Below are positions 8,873 through 17,886 of a stretch of DNA of 64,000 bases, piece by piece. Both the position numbers and the translations under genes were made by a program. This DNA is from JAFMKE01 sp037624485. Its GTDB lineage: Bacteria > Bacteroidota > Bacteroidia > Chitinophagales > UBA8649. Numbering within the stretch: the first letter of the stretch is position 1; every line of letters starts with the position of its first letter. A model generated the notes under the pieces. It was not told the DNA's origin. It made no database searches and saw only the letters and a list, made by a program, of their open reading frames with translations. The DNA lies in NCBI GenBank assembly GCA_037624485.1, contig JASJJC010000023.1, positions 62,001-126,000 of the forward strand. Reading direction: 5' to 3'.

Positions 8873-9950
8873 TATCTTGGTAGCTTATCAAAACACCTAA
8901 AGTACTTGGCAAGTCAATTTTGAGATAAACAATCATCTCTTGCATTGAATTAAATATAAGACTTGCCGATTCAGGATCTTGAGTAATTGAATAATCAACA
9001 CTTTGATTTAATTCGTTGATATTATTTCTTATTTCCATAAACTGATCAAGTATGACCTCGTTTAATGAAGTTCCTGAATGAGTTGCGTTAGAAGCAACAA
9101 GGTAATCATCTAGGCCCAGACCATCAATACCGTTTATTGATGTTCCGGTATAGAGATCTTCCAGTTTATCTATACTTTCTTTCAGTAAAATTATCGAATA
9201 TCCACTGAAGAAGGCTTCGGTTTTATTCAACTGAGGATTTCCAAGACTTCTTATACCGAGTGGAATACCAACTTTACCATCTCTAATAAACCTTTCAAAA
9301 TCTAAATTTAACTCATTGACCAACATACCAAGAGAACTTCCTAAGTCAATGCCATTTGCATTTACAAATACTGATCGATATTGATTGGACCAATCAGACG
9401 AAACAATATTTGACTTAGTATTTAACTGCGCGCATACTTCGACTAGATAAGTTAATGCATTTAAATTATTATTGAAGTAGGAAAGGGATGCTGTTGTTTC
9501 CCCTTTGCTAAAAAGTAAAAAATCTAGAGCGGGTAAACCAATTGCTGCTTGGTTATTCACAGCTTCCAAGTTATAGTTTGAGCTTGATATATTGTCATTT
9601 ATTAGTGGAGTATCTACTGGGTAGATATTAAATACAGCTTTTAGTGTTTGAATGCCTGCAGGACCAAACTCGGTACTTGAGCATGCTTGCCAGGAGAGAT
9701 AAGTTTGCTCAAAAATTTCTTTGAGGCTTTCTAACTCACTCGCATTTGTATTGGATTGAAAACTTAGACTTGCTTGATACAAAACTTCACAGTTCAAGGC
9801 AAGTTTTTCATAGCGAGGAATGATAATATTATCTACATAATTTGTGAGCATGGCATCACGATCAAAATTAACTTGCTCAAAATTTTCTTTACCACAAGCT
9901 GAAAAAAGTGAGATGAAAAGGGATAGGAAAATAGTTCTTTTTAGATTCAT
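8859..9950 (-). CDS. Imelysin-family (peptidase M75-like) lipoprotein
   Basis: Imelysin-like lipoprotein, a family linked to iron acquisition (IrpA, EfeO M75 domain). It has 363 residues and a lipoprotein signal ending LFSAC (Cys19), so it is probably anchored in an outer or inner leaflet facing the periplasm. The body is all-helical with the duplicated imelysin layout. The family hallmark GxHxxE is not conserved: the equivalent stretch reads G138-L-P140-A-L-D143 followed by FLLF, so histidine and glutamate are replaced by proline and aspartate. A metal-binding role at this site is therefore doubtful. It lies between the DUF4856 gene (95-base gap with a hairpin) and the HTTM gene (14-base overlap). 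Confidence 0.88.
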   Translation of the reverse strand: MNLKRTIFLSLFISLFSACGKENFEQVNFDRDAMLTNYVDNIIIPRYEKLALNCEVLYQASLSFQSNTNASELESLKEIFEQTYLSWQACSSTEFGPAGIQTLKAVFNIYPVDTPLINDNISSSNYNLEAVNNQAAIGLPALDFLLFSKGETTASLSYFNNNLNALTYLVEVCAQLNTKSNIVSSDWSNQYRSVFVNANGIDLGSSLGMLVNELNLDFERFIRDGKVGIPLGIRSLGNPQLNKTEAFFSGYSIILLKESIDKLEDLYTGTSINGIDGLGLDDYLVASNATHSGTSLNEVILDQFMEIRNNINELNQSVDYSITQDPESASLIFNSMQEMIVYLKIDLPSTLGVLISYQDNDGD

Positions 9951-9985
9951 ATGAAGTGTAATGTTAAAAGTTTTAAAATTGTAAA

Positions 9986-10017
9986 GAGGAATCTGACAAC
10001 TTATTGTCAGATTCCTC
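9986..10017 (-). terminator. Strong hairpin between DUF4856 and imelysin genes
   Basis: A perfect 14-bp inverted repeat with a 4-base loop: GAGGAATCTGACAA (9986-9999) pairs with TTGTCAGATTCCTC (10004-10017). Read on the minus strand it is followed by a weak T-rich tract, TTTACAATTTT. It can act as a partial terminator or as a 3' stabiliser that raises expression of the first gene over the three downstream genes. Confidence 0.75.
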
Positions 10018-10044
10018 GTTCAATCATAATGAAAAATATTAATT

Positions 10045-11205
10045 TTAAAGAACGTCTTTAACGCTGTTAAGTCCATAAGCAGCGCTTATCATATCTTTTG
10101 CATCATTAATGTTTTGGTTGGTTACATTAAGAAGGCTAAAGACTGCGTTAGGTGCTCCAGTAGGCGTTTCTTTAAAGTACTCTAAAATGGTATTGATTTC
10201 AGTTGAAGACATTAGTTTATCACTGTTGTAATTAAGTGACATAATAAATGCTAAAGCTTCAGATAATTCATGATTTCGTAATGTTTCATCACTAAAGTTA
10301 GATTGGGCTTCGTTCAGATAATGAATGGCAGTTGTGGCAATAACCATTTCCCACTCAGCTCTAAGTTGACTCGCAGCTTGATCTCTCATGGTATAGTCAT
10401 TATTGCTAATGCCAAATCTTCCTTTGATAAACTCATTCATCACTTTTCCTACAGTGTTTAAACCAGCGTCTTGCCCAACGCCTGCATACTTTCCATGATA
10501 CCTAACTTCGCCAGCATCAAGTTTTGTATCAAAATTGGCAACAGTTAAATCAGTTGGTACACCAAAATAACCAAATGCTTCATCCCAATGATGCTCCATG
10601 TCTGTGCCTTCATTCGGAGTAATGGTTACATTATCTACAGCATCTCCAATTTTACCTTCTCGTGTATATGATTCTGCTGCTTGATAATAGAATACTGCTC
10701 CCATTAGGCCTTTTTCGATGATTTGAGTATACTCTATTCCATAAGCATCAAAAAAGTATGATTTGCTACCATTAGTAGAAACACCTGCATTACCGGGCGC
10801 CCAAGCACCTGAAGCCGTTTGTGTTATCCCACCGTAGTAGTTCATTAAATATTCGTAAGTGTCAGCGTCATAAATTCCTCCAGTTCCATCGCTGAAACAT
10901 TTGCTTTTAAGCTGCTTGGATGATGCATTCAGATTAGCAGCCGAAAATGGACTATTGCTATTACTGAACATATTAATAAGTTTTGTGCCATCGACTGTTC
11001 CACCTGAATTGGCTGATTTCATTTCAGTAGTCATTTCACCCATCATATCAAGTCGATCAGTTTGACCACCAAAACTCACATTTTCGAAGTTATATGTTGA
11101 TGGTAATTCTGGATCAATTGGTGCTGGTAAATTTTCTTTTTCACATGAAGAAAAAGAGATTACTGCTGCTAGCAGTAGTAGAGAGAAAAAATTGTTTGAT
11201 TTCAC
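10045..11205 (-). CDS. DUF4856-domain lipoprotein
   Basis: Secreted lipoprotein of the DUF4856 family. It has 386 residues, and its signal peptide ends SFSSC (Cys21). The mature start YNFENVSFGGQTDRLDMM is typical of the family. The remainder is predicted mostly helical, with DMEHHWDEAFGYFG around residue 204, whose His-His-Asp-Glu cluster could hold a metal; that is inference. It is the promoter-proximal gene of the unit that continues with imelysin, HTTM and a TonB-dependent receptor, and this neighbourhood recurs in Bacteroidota. I infer that it acts on the cell surface or in the periplasm in the same uptake process. No enzymatic function is established for the family. Confidence 0.87.
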   Translation of the reverse strand: MKSNNFFSLLLLAAVISFSSCEKENLPAPIDPELPSTYNFENVSFGGQTDRLDMMGEMTTEMKSANSGGTVDGTKLINMFSNSNSPFSAANLNASSKQLKSKCFSDGTGGIYDADTYEYLMNYYGGITQTASGAWAPGNAGVSTNGSKSYFFDAYGIEYTQIIEKGLMGAVFYYQAAESYTREGKIGDAVDNVTITPNEGTDMEHHWDEAFGYFGVPTDLTVANFDTKLDAGEVRYHGKYAGVGQDAGLNTVGKVMNEFIKGRFGISNNDYTMRDQAASQLRAEWEMVIATTAIHYLNEAQSNFSDETLRNHELSEALAFIMSLNYNSDKLMSSTEINTILEYFKETPTGAPNAVFSLLNVTNQNINDAKDMISAAYGLNSVKDVL

Positions 11206-11251
11206 GGTTATCTTTTTAATTATTTTTTTAATGTTTTTTTAATTGACAATG

Positions 11252-11281
11252 CAAACTTAACAATAATTAGACTAATTCTAA
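11252..11281 (-). promoter_or_regulatory. Promoter with overlapping palindromes for the imelysin operon
   Basis: On the minus strand TAAGTTTG (11252-11259) matches the Bacteroidota -7 box TAnnTTTG, 46 bases upstream of the DUF4856 start. Immediately upstream lie two overlapping inverted repeats: AATTAG-A-CTAATT (11265-11277) and TTAGA-N5-TCTAA (11267-11281). They occupy the spacer/-33 region, where a repressor would block the polymerase. Given the operon's likely role, an iron-responsive regulator of Fur or DtxR type is the first guess. No clear -33 TTTG is visible. Confidence 0.5.
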
Positions 11282-11398
11282 ATAAGAAGTTAATTTTATT
11301 TTAAGATCTATTGATTTTTACATTATTTTGACAATTCTATTATGCTTAGTATTTTTCAATCGATTGCCGACTTTTTACAATTTTATAAAATGGTTTAC

Positions 11399-11406
11399 TA
11401 TTTTTG
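11399..11406 (+). promoter_or_regulatory. -7 promoter box for acyl-CoA carboxylase gene
   Basis: TATTTTTG matches the Bacteroidota consensus TAnnTTTG, 21 bases before the ATG at 11428. No good -33 element is seen. Confidence 0.45.
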
Positions 11407-11427
11407 TTCTTCTACAAATAATTAAAT

Positions 11428-12972
11428 ATGCAAGATAAGTTTGATTTGCTCCATAATAAAAGAAAGCAAGCCCTTCTAGGGGGAGGTGAAGAACGAATTG
11501 CTAAACAGCATAAGCAAGGAAAATTAACAGCACGCGAGCGTATTCATTTTTTGCTTGACCAAGGTAGTTTTGAAGAAATTGGCATGCTTGTTACCCATCG
11601 AGCTACTGATTTCGGCTTGGATAAACAAAAATTTTATGGAGATGGTGTCGTCACTGGGTATGGTACTATTCATGGTCGACTAGTCTACGTTTTTTCTCAA
11701 GATTTCACGGTTTTTGGAGGATCTTTGAGTGAGACACATGCAGAGAAGATTTGTAAATTAATGGATTTAGCCATGGAGAATGGAGCTCCAATCATAGGAT
11801 TGAATGACAGTGGCGGCGCTAGAATTCAAGAAGGGGTTGTTTCTTTAGGAGGATATGCGGATATTTTTTATCGAAATACCATAGCTTCTGGGGTAATACC
11901 TCAAATTTCAGCAATAATGGGGCCATGCGCAGGTGGGGCTGTTTACTCGCCAGCTATCACAGATTTTATTATGATGGTAGAGAACACATCATATATGTTT
12001 GTAACAGGGCCTAACGTAGTGAAAACCGTAACCCATGAAGAAGTAAGCAGTGAAGATTTGGGAGGTGCTTCGGCACATAGCACCAAATCAGGAGTAACTC
12101 ATTTTTCATGCGCTAATGAAATGGAGTGTATAGAATACATAAAAACTTTATTGAAGTACGTGCCTCAAAATTGTGAGGAAGATGCTCCGGTATATCCTTA
12201 TGAAGTGAAAGATGATGAGAGCCGTCCGAAATTGAATAGCTTAATTCCCGAAAATGCCCAGCAGCCCTATGATATGCGAGAGGTAATTGCAGAGTTAACG
12301 GATGAAAATAGCTTTTTTGAAGTCCATAAAAGTTACGCAGAAAATATCGTTGTAGGATTCGCTTTGATAGCAGGTCGAAGTGTTGGAATAGTAGCCAACC
12401 AACCTGCAGTTTTAGCTGGAGTTTTGGATATTGAATCCAGTAAAAAAGGTGCAAGATTTGTTCGATTTTGCGATAGCTTTAACATTCCTTTATTAACCTT
12501 AGTAGATGTGCCTGGATTTCTACCAGGAACGGATCAGGAATGGCATGGTATTATAACTAACGGAGCGAAACTCTTATATGCTTTTGCAGAAGCAACTGTT
12601 CCTAAAATAACCGTGATAACACGAAAAGCATACGGCGGAGCGTATGATGTAATGAGCAGCAAGCATATTGGTGCCGATTTAAATTTTGCTTGGCCAAAGG
12701 CCGAAATCGCGGTGATGGGTGCTAAAGGAGCCTCTGAAATTATTTTCAGAAAAGAGATTTCGTCAGCTGAGGATAAGGAAGCTAAACTTCAAGAAAAAAC
12801 GGATGAGTACACGGAAAAATTTGCTAATCCATATCGGGCCGCAGCAAGAGGTTTTATTGATGAAGTGATTGAACCTGATACAACCAGAACGAAATTGATA
12901 AAAGGATTTAAAATGCTGGAAAACAAGGTTAAAAATTTACCGCGTAAGAAGCACGGGAATATTCCTTTATAG
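11428..12972 (+). CDS. Acyl-CoA carboxylase beta subunit (propionyl-CoA carboxylase type)
   Basis: Carboxyltransferase subunit that moves carboxyl from carboxy-biotin to an acyl-CoA, most likely propionyl-CoA to give methylmalonyl-CoA. It has 514 residues, normal for PccB/MmdA. Both crotonase-like halves are present. The oxyanion glycine pairs are in MGPCAGGAVYSPA (about residue 169) in the N-terminal half and in RKAYGGAYDVMSSK (about 399) in the C-terminal half. PGFLPGTDQEWHGIITNGAKL is the usual acyl-CoA-side signature. The window also encodes methylmalonyl-CoA mutase at 51.5-53.5 kb, which supports a propionyl-CoA to succinyl-CoA route. The biotin carboxylase partner is not in the window. 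A GT-C-like gene follows after 2 bases. Confidence 0.93.
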   Translation: MQDKFDLLHNKRKQALLGGGEERIAKQHKQGKLTARERIHFLLDQGSFEEIGMLVTHRATDFGLDKQKFYGDGVVTGYGTIHGRLVYVFSQDFTVFGGSLSETHAEKICKLMDLAMENGAPIIGLNDSGGARIQEGVVSLGGYADIFYRNTIASGVIPQISAIMGPCAGGAVYSPAITDFIMMVENTSYMFVTGPNVVKTVTHEEVSSEDLGGASAHSTKSGVTHFSCANEMECIEYIKTLLKYVPQNCEEDAPVYPYEVKDDESRPKLNSLIPENAQQPYDMREVIAELTDENSFFEVHKSYAENIVVGFALIAGRSVGIVANQPAVLAGVLDIESSKKGARFVRFCDSFNIPLLTLVDVPGFLPGTDQEWHGIITNGAKLLYAFAEATVPKITVITRKAYGGAYDVMSSKHIGADLNFAWPKAEIAVMGAKGASEIIFRKEISSAEDKEAKLQEKTDEYTEKFANPYRAAARGFIDEVIEPDTTRTKLIKGFKMLENKVKNLPRKKHGNIPL

Positions 12973-12974
12973 TT

Positions 12975-14624
12975 GTGTTGAGTTTGCCGTCGTCCAGTAA
13001 GCAATTCCCCCAATCAAAGTTATTATTATTTATTGTTTATGGCTTCATAAGCTTGTTCATGTTTAGAAACACGCAAGAAGCGGGCTTAGTCTTTGATTTC
13101 AATGGCTGGGCAAAAGTTTATAATGAACATACATTTACGGATGTATTTACAAGTTTTGGGTACCCGGGACTGCACCAATTAGGACATTTATTTTTTTATT
13201 CATGTTATAAAATCTTTGGCTTTAATGGGACAGCATGGTACTTGTTATTTTCACTCTTACATGCTTCTACGGCGGTTATAGCATTTAGCTTAGTTCAAGA
13301 TATAGGTAAATATCTTTTTTCAAGTCCTGTCCATAAATACTTGCCTTTACTAGCCTCTTTTTTATTTTTGACTTCTCCTTTTGCAGTGGATGTGGCCGTA
13401 TCAAAAGTTTGTTTGCATTACTTATTAAGTACGCTTTTAATTTTCATCAGTTTACGTTGTTTTATTCAATACTTATCTCAAGCTAAGCAAATATTCTTAC
13501 TCGGCTCTTTACTGAGCTTCTCGCTCGCCTTATTCTGCTTGGAGATTGCATACATCCTACCAGCGCTTGTTATTTACTTGCTGTGTTATCACACATACCA
13601 GATTAAAGTAGTTAATATGGGTAAAGTGCTGAAAATTACTTTGCTGTTCTTTGGGGTTTTGGCATCATTTTTACTTCTTCATAAAGTTTTGGTGGGCACG
13701 TTTATCGGACATTATGGCTCTGAGGTACATACAAAATTTGTTTTACGAGATCTCTTGATAAACTTTTCATATTACTTAAATAACTACCTGTTCTTTTTTG
13801 ATTTTTGGAGTTATTCGTACAAAGAATTTCAAACGGAATGGATGTATCGCTATGGATTATTGTTGTTTGCAGGCCTGTTACTTTTGCCCTTAATAGCCTT
13901 TGTACTAAAAAGGAAAATGCATAATCGTATCGGTCAGCTTGTTTTATTTGCCGGTTTGTTTTTTTTAGCATTGCTGCCTATTTTAAATTTGTATTGCGTG
14001 ACGCTTCAACCTATTGAGGCGGATCGATACGCTTATTTGGCTTCCATTTTTATTTATGCTGCCATAGCCATCTCGTTTCTTAGTGTTTCAAGGTGGGTTC
14101 AAATTCCATTAGCCTTGGTCTACATGTTTTTCCACTTTAGCTTTACTTTTCAAAATATTGAGGCATTTAGTGAAATGGGACAAGTAAGTCGTGGCCTATT
14201 GGATGATTTTAAATGGGAGGATAAAGAAAAAGTTATCATTTTGGTCCAACCGGAAAACAATAATGGAGCACGAGCATTTACCACCATAAGTAGGCATGGT
14301 TCAGAATTTGCAGAATCACTTTATTTAGAAAGAGGGATTGATATTCGAGACAAGGTTGATTTAATCTACGAAATGAATATCAATAGTGTGAATGATTCTG
14401 TTGTTGTAGAAGTAATTGATAAAAAAAATATAAAAGTGAAGGTAGGATCTTGGGGCAGTTGGTTTTGGAAGCATCATTTAGGTGCACAATCATTTAAAAC
14501 TAAAAACTACTCAACAATCGTTCATGATGGTCTTGCGTTTGATTTGATCTTGAATGAGCCGCTTAAAGAAAATGAGGTAATGCTATACATGAATGGAAAT
14601 TCCTGGCAAGTAGTAAACTTTTAG
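12975..14624 (+). CDS. Polytopic membrane protein, GT-C/TMTC-like
   Basis: Uncharacterised inner-membrane protein of 549 residues with about ten or eleven hydrophobic segments over residues 12-400, then a soluble C-terminal domain of about 150 residues rich in beta strands. The layout and the stretch QPIEADRYAYLAS (about residue 343) resemble GT-C glycosyltransferases of the TMTC type, in which a DRYxYLPS motif precedes the last helices. The TPR tail usual in TMTC proteins is absent. The start is a GTG at 12975, two bases after the acyl-CoA carboxylase stop, so it is probably cotranscribed. Its stop overlaps the convergent lolA stop by 4 bases. A lipid-linked sugar transferase role is inference. 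Confidence 0.7.
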   Translation: MLSLPSSSKQFPQSKLLLFIVYGFISLFMFRNTQEAGLVFDFNGWAKVYNEHTFTDVFTSFGYPGLHQLGHLFFYSCYKIFGFNGTAWYLLFSLLHASTAVIAFSLVQDIGKYLFSSPVHKYLPLLASFLFLTSPFAVDVAVSKVCLHYLLSTLLIFISLRCFIQYLSQAKQIFLLGSLLSFSLALFCLEIAYILPALVIYLLCYHTYQIKVVNMGKVLKITLLFFGVLASFLLLHKVLVGTFIGHYGSEVHTKFVLRDLLINFSYYLNNYLFFFDFWSYSYKEFQTEWMYRYGLLLFAGLLLLPLIAFVLKRKMHNRIGQLVLFAGLFFLALLPILNLYCVTLQPIEADRYAYLASIFIYAAIAISFLSVSRWVQIPLALVYMFFHFSFTFQNIEAFSEMGQVSRGLLDDFKWEDKEKVIILVQPENNNGARAFTTISRHGSEFAESLYLERGIDIRDKVDLIYEMNINSVNDSVVVEVIDKKNIKVKVGSWGSWFWKHHLGAQSFKTKNYSTIVHDGLAFDLILNEPLKENEVMLYMNGNSWQVVNF

Positions 14625-15277
14625 AATCTAGCATCCGTAATATCGATGTCATCGTATTCTTCAGGATTAAATTTAAAGAACTCATCTTCTAGCGGAACGT
14701 TAGGCGTAAAAGCATTGATTTTATAGACATAATGCATTCCAGAGCGCTCGTAAATCTTAGATTCAATAATGCTCTTCTCCGCAGGGGAAACTTTTAAGTC
14801 AATTTTAAAGAAGGTTTGATCTTTATCAACTGGAGTTAACTCAATAATTTTTATCAACTTCCCACTGGAGGTCTTATACTCTTCCTTCAATCTGAAGATA
14901 TAGTCACTGCTGTACAAATCAAACAACATGGAAGGCGAAAACATAGCTTCATCTTCATTATAATCATTGATTTGAACTTCATTGTACTCTTTCAAATAGT
15001 TCCAAATAGTCACATTATCTGAAACGAACATTTGATCTATCAACTCCACTTTAAACATGTCACCTTTGAACCAGGCTTTTACCTCTGAAACTTGATCCTC
15101 TTCTATTTCCGGTAAATTAATAGTCAAGGTAAGATCCATCTTAGCCGAATTGAATTTCTGGTATTTTTCGGAAACTGATTTTAGCAGGGCATCTGCTTCT
15201 GCATCTATTGCATTGTTTTGTGCAAAAATGAAATTAGTACTTATGAATAAAATGAAGATTGTTTTTAAAGTGCCCAT
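14621..15277 (-). CDS. lolA: LolA-like outer-membrane lipoprotein carrier
   Basis: Periplasmic chaperone that ferries lipoproteins from the inner membrane to the outer membrane. It has 218 residues with a signal peptide ending NFIFAQ (about residue 20). The mature part begins AIDAEADALLKSVSEKYQKF, the usual opening of LolA-family proteins, followed by an antiparallel half-barrel. It sits 16 bases downstream of ftsK on the same strand, an arrangement found in many Bacteroidota, and converges on the GT-C-like gene with a 4-base stop overlap. No LolB is expected in this phylum. The assignment rests on the opening helix, length and neighbourhood. Confidence 0.85.
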   Translation of the reverse strand: MGTLKTIFILFISTNFIFAQNNAIDAEADALLKSVSEKYQKFNSAKMDLTLTINLPEIEEDQVSEVKAWFKGDMFKVELIDQMFVSDNVTIWNYLKEYNEVQINDYNEDEAMFSPSMLFDLYSSDYIFRLKEEYKTSSGKLIKIIELTPVDKDQTFFKIDLKVSPAEKSIIESKIYERSGMHYVYKINAFTPNVPLEDEFFKFNPEEYDDIDITDARF

Positions 15278-15293
15278 GAATTACATTTATATA

Positions 15294-17726
15294 TTACTCT
15301 TGCGTCAAAAATTGTTCCAATTCTGCTTCTGTCTTACAATAAACGTCTCGTGGCTTACTTCCTAGATTAGGGCCCACGATTCCCGCATTTTCTAACTGAT
15401 CCATAATTCTTCCCGCTCGGTTATAACCGAGTTTCAATCTTCTTTGGATCATGGAGGTGCTTCCTACTTGATTATTGACAATTACTCTTGCTGCATCTTC
15501 AAAGAGTGCATCTCGTTCATCTTCACTGTAAGTGCCTCGATCCTTGCCTTCTGAGCTCGGATCGACGTATTCAGGCAATTCAAAAACTGTCGGATATCCT
15601 TGTTGCTGACTGATAAAATCCACTAATTCTTCAACTTCCGGTGTATCGATAAAAGCACATTGCAAACGAATCATATCACTTCCTTGAGAAAAAAGCATAT
15701 CTCCGCGTCCAATAAGTTGGTCAGCACCGCCAGCATCTAGGATAGTTCTTGAATCTATTTTGGATGAAACTTTAAATGAAATTCTTGCAGGAAAATTTGC
15801 TTTGATTACCCCTGTGATAATGTTTACAGAAGGACGTTGTGTAGCTAACACCAGATGAATACCAATTGCTCGTGCTAATTGCGCTAATCGGGCAATAGGA
15901 GTCTCTACTTCTTTACCTGCGGTCATAATTAAATCTGCAAACTCATCGATAACCAAAACAATATAGGGTAAAAACTTATGACCGTTATTTGGATTTAATT
16001 TTCGTGAAACAAATTTTTGATTGTATTCTTTTAGATTTCTCGCTTTCCCATCTTTTAAGAGGTTATAACGATCATCCATTTCAATGCAAAGTGCATTGAG
16101 CGTGGCGACTACCTTCTGAACGTCTGTTATAATTGCTTCTTCTTCTCCTGGTAGTATGGCCAAAAAATGTTTTTCGATTGCATTGTAAATCGACAATTCT
16201 ACTTTCTTTGGATCGACTAACACAAACTTTAGTTGTGACGGATGCTTCTTGTAAAGCAAGGAACACAGAATTGCATTGATGCCAACTGATTTCCCTTGGC
16301 CGGTTGCCCCTGCCATCAAAAGATGCGGCATTTTTGTAAGATCTGCAATAAATATTTCATTAGCAATATTCTTTCCTAAGGCTATTGGAAGTTCCAACTT
16401 GGTATTGCTGAATTTTTCAGATGAAAGCATAGACTTCATAGAAACTGTCTCTTTCTTGGCATTTGGGACTTCTATGCCAATCGTTCCTTTACCCGGAATA
16501 GGAGCAATGATCCGTATGCCAAGTGCAGCTAAACTTAAGGCAATATCATCTTCTAAGTTTTTTATTTTTGAAATACGCACTCCTTTAGCTGGTATAATTT
16601 CATATAGTGTTACTGTAGGACCAACCGTCGCTTTAATTTTTGATATTTCAATATTGTAATTCTGTAGAGTTTCAACAATTTGATTTTTGTTTCTTTCTAA
16701 TTCCTCTTTATCTATACTTACTTTGTCTCCACCGTGATCTTGAAGAATACTCAGTGGCGGATATTTATAATTACTCAAATCTAAGGTGGGGTCATAGTTG
16801 CCATCATTCTTTACTGATTTAACTGTTTTTTCTTCAATGGTTTCAGTAATCGCTAATTCTAGTTTCTCTGGTTCTTCATCTAATTCTTCTGGCGGTTTAG
16901 TTTCGGCAATGTTTTTGGCCGGCAGGTCCTCTTTGTTACTTAAATCAAAATCTAAGGAACCATCCTCTTCATCTTCCACTATTTCTTCTGTACCGTCCGA
17001 AATACTTACTTCAATTTCTTGAAGCTTATCTTTTTCAAATATGGATTCATTCATACTGATTGACACTTTCGCGTCATCTTTGTCTGCAGTCTTCGGTTTT
17101 GCTTTTAAATGTTTTAGGAGTTTGTCAAAATCCAAATCAAAAGCTACAATTAGGTATATGACGCCAATAGTTAGTAGCAGCGCTGTTGTGCCAATACTCT
17201 TGAAATTATTCACCAACCACCCATTACTTCCGGCTATATAGTAGCCTACACTTCCGCCTGGATGAAAGAAAGCATTTTTAAATAATGAGTAACGAATAAA
17301 CTCGCTTATAGCAGCGATAAAGAACATTAGGAAAATACTATGATAGCTGATCGTTTTCCATTTGAATATCCTTCGTCGAAATAGGAGATTGACCCCATAT
17401 ACGAAAAGCATAACACAAACGAAAAATGCACCAATTCCAAAAGATTTTTTAATCAATATCGCTGAGATGTGGTACCCAAACTTCCCTAAAGAATTCGCGT
17501 AATTGACTTTGAAAGATTCTTGATTAAGTTCATCAACAACCATACTACTTACACTGGCCTCGTCGATATGCCATGTAAATATATATGAAGAGAAGGACAA
17601 GAGTAGGAGCAGCGAAAATAAGATAAACACCAATCCAACTATCTTGGTATACTGCTTTTTATTTCCCCAATTCACGGCATGATCATCCAGTTCTTCTGTC
17701 ATCTTTGTTTTAAGTGATTTGGCCAT
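15294..17726 (-). CDS. ftsK: DNA translocase FtsK/SpoIIIE
   Basis: ATP-driven hexameric DNA pump that clears chromosome termini from the closing septum. It has 810 residues. The N-terminal domain has four transmembrane helices (about residues 27-195). An acidic Glu/Asp-rich linker spans about 220-310. The RecA-like motor carries Walker A GATGQGKSVG near residue 471 and Walker B VLVIDEFADL near 595. The C-terminal gamma winged helix (about 740-810) contains STSMIQRRLKLGYNRAGRIM, the part that reads polar DNA sequences. lolA follows after 16 bases. The linker is short compared with E. coli FtsK, as is usual in Bacteroidota. Confidence 0.97.
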   Translation of the reverse strand: MAKSLKTKMTEELDDHAVNWGNKKQYTKIVGLVFILFSLLLLLSFSSYIFTWHIDEASVSSMVVDELNQESFKVNYANSLGKFGYHISAILIKKSFGIGAFFVCVMLFVYGVNLLFRRRIFKWKTISYHSIFLMFFIAAISEFIRYSLFKNAFFHPGGSVGYYIAGSNGWLVNNFKSIGTTALLLTIGVIYLIVAFDLDFDKLLKHLKAKPKTADKDDAKVSISMNESIFEKDKLQEIEVSISDGTEEIVEDEEDGSLDFDLSNKEDLPAKNIAETKPPEELDEEPEKLELAITETIEEKTVKSVKNDGNYDPTLDLSNYKYPPLSILQDHGGDKVSIDKEELERNKNQIVETLQNYNIEISKIKATVGPTVTLYEIIPAKGVRISKIKNLEDDIALSLAALGIRIIAPIPGKGTIGIEVPNAKKETVSMKSMLSSEKFSNTKLELPIALGKNIANEIFIADLTKMPHLLMAGATGQGKSVGINAILCSLLYKKHPSQLKFVLVDPKKVELSIYNAIEKHFLAILPGEEEAIITDVQKVVATLNALCIEMDDRYNLLKDGKARNLKEYNQKFVSRKLNPNNGHKFLPYIVLVIDEFADLIMTAGKEVETPIARLAQLARAIGIHLVLATQRPSVNIITGVIKANFPARISFKVSSKIDSRTILDAGGADQLIGRGDMLFSQGSDMIRLQCAFIDTPEVEELVDFISQQQGYPTVFELPEYVDPSSEGKDRGTYSEDERDALFEDAARVIVNNQVGSTSMIQRRLKLGYNRAGRIMDQLENAGIVGPNLGSKPRDVYCKTEAELEQFLTQE

Positions 17727-17835
17727 TTGAACTTCTTAATGATTTAATTCTCTAAAAATCGTGTATATAAGAGTGTTCTTTAAATAAACAGGGATTCTTT
17801 TACCAACAGCGATGTGTTAATTGAGTAAAGTTGAT

Positions 17836-17866
17836 AAAAAAAGGAGCGACTATGCGCTCCTTTTTT
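17836..17866 (-). terminator. Rho-independent terminator
   Basis: AAGGAGCG and CGCTCCTT form a stem around a 6-base loop, flanked by A and T runs on both sides. It ends the T9SS cargo gene (stop at 17887) on the minus strand. Confidence 0.88.
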
Positions 17867-17886
17867 ATAGATTTATGAGTAAGAAC

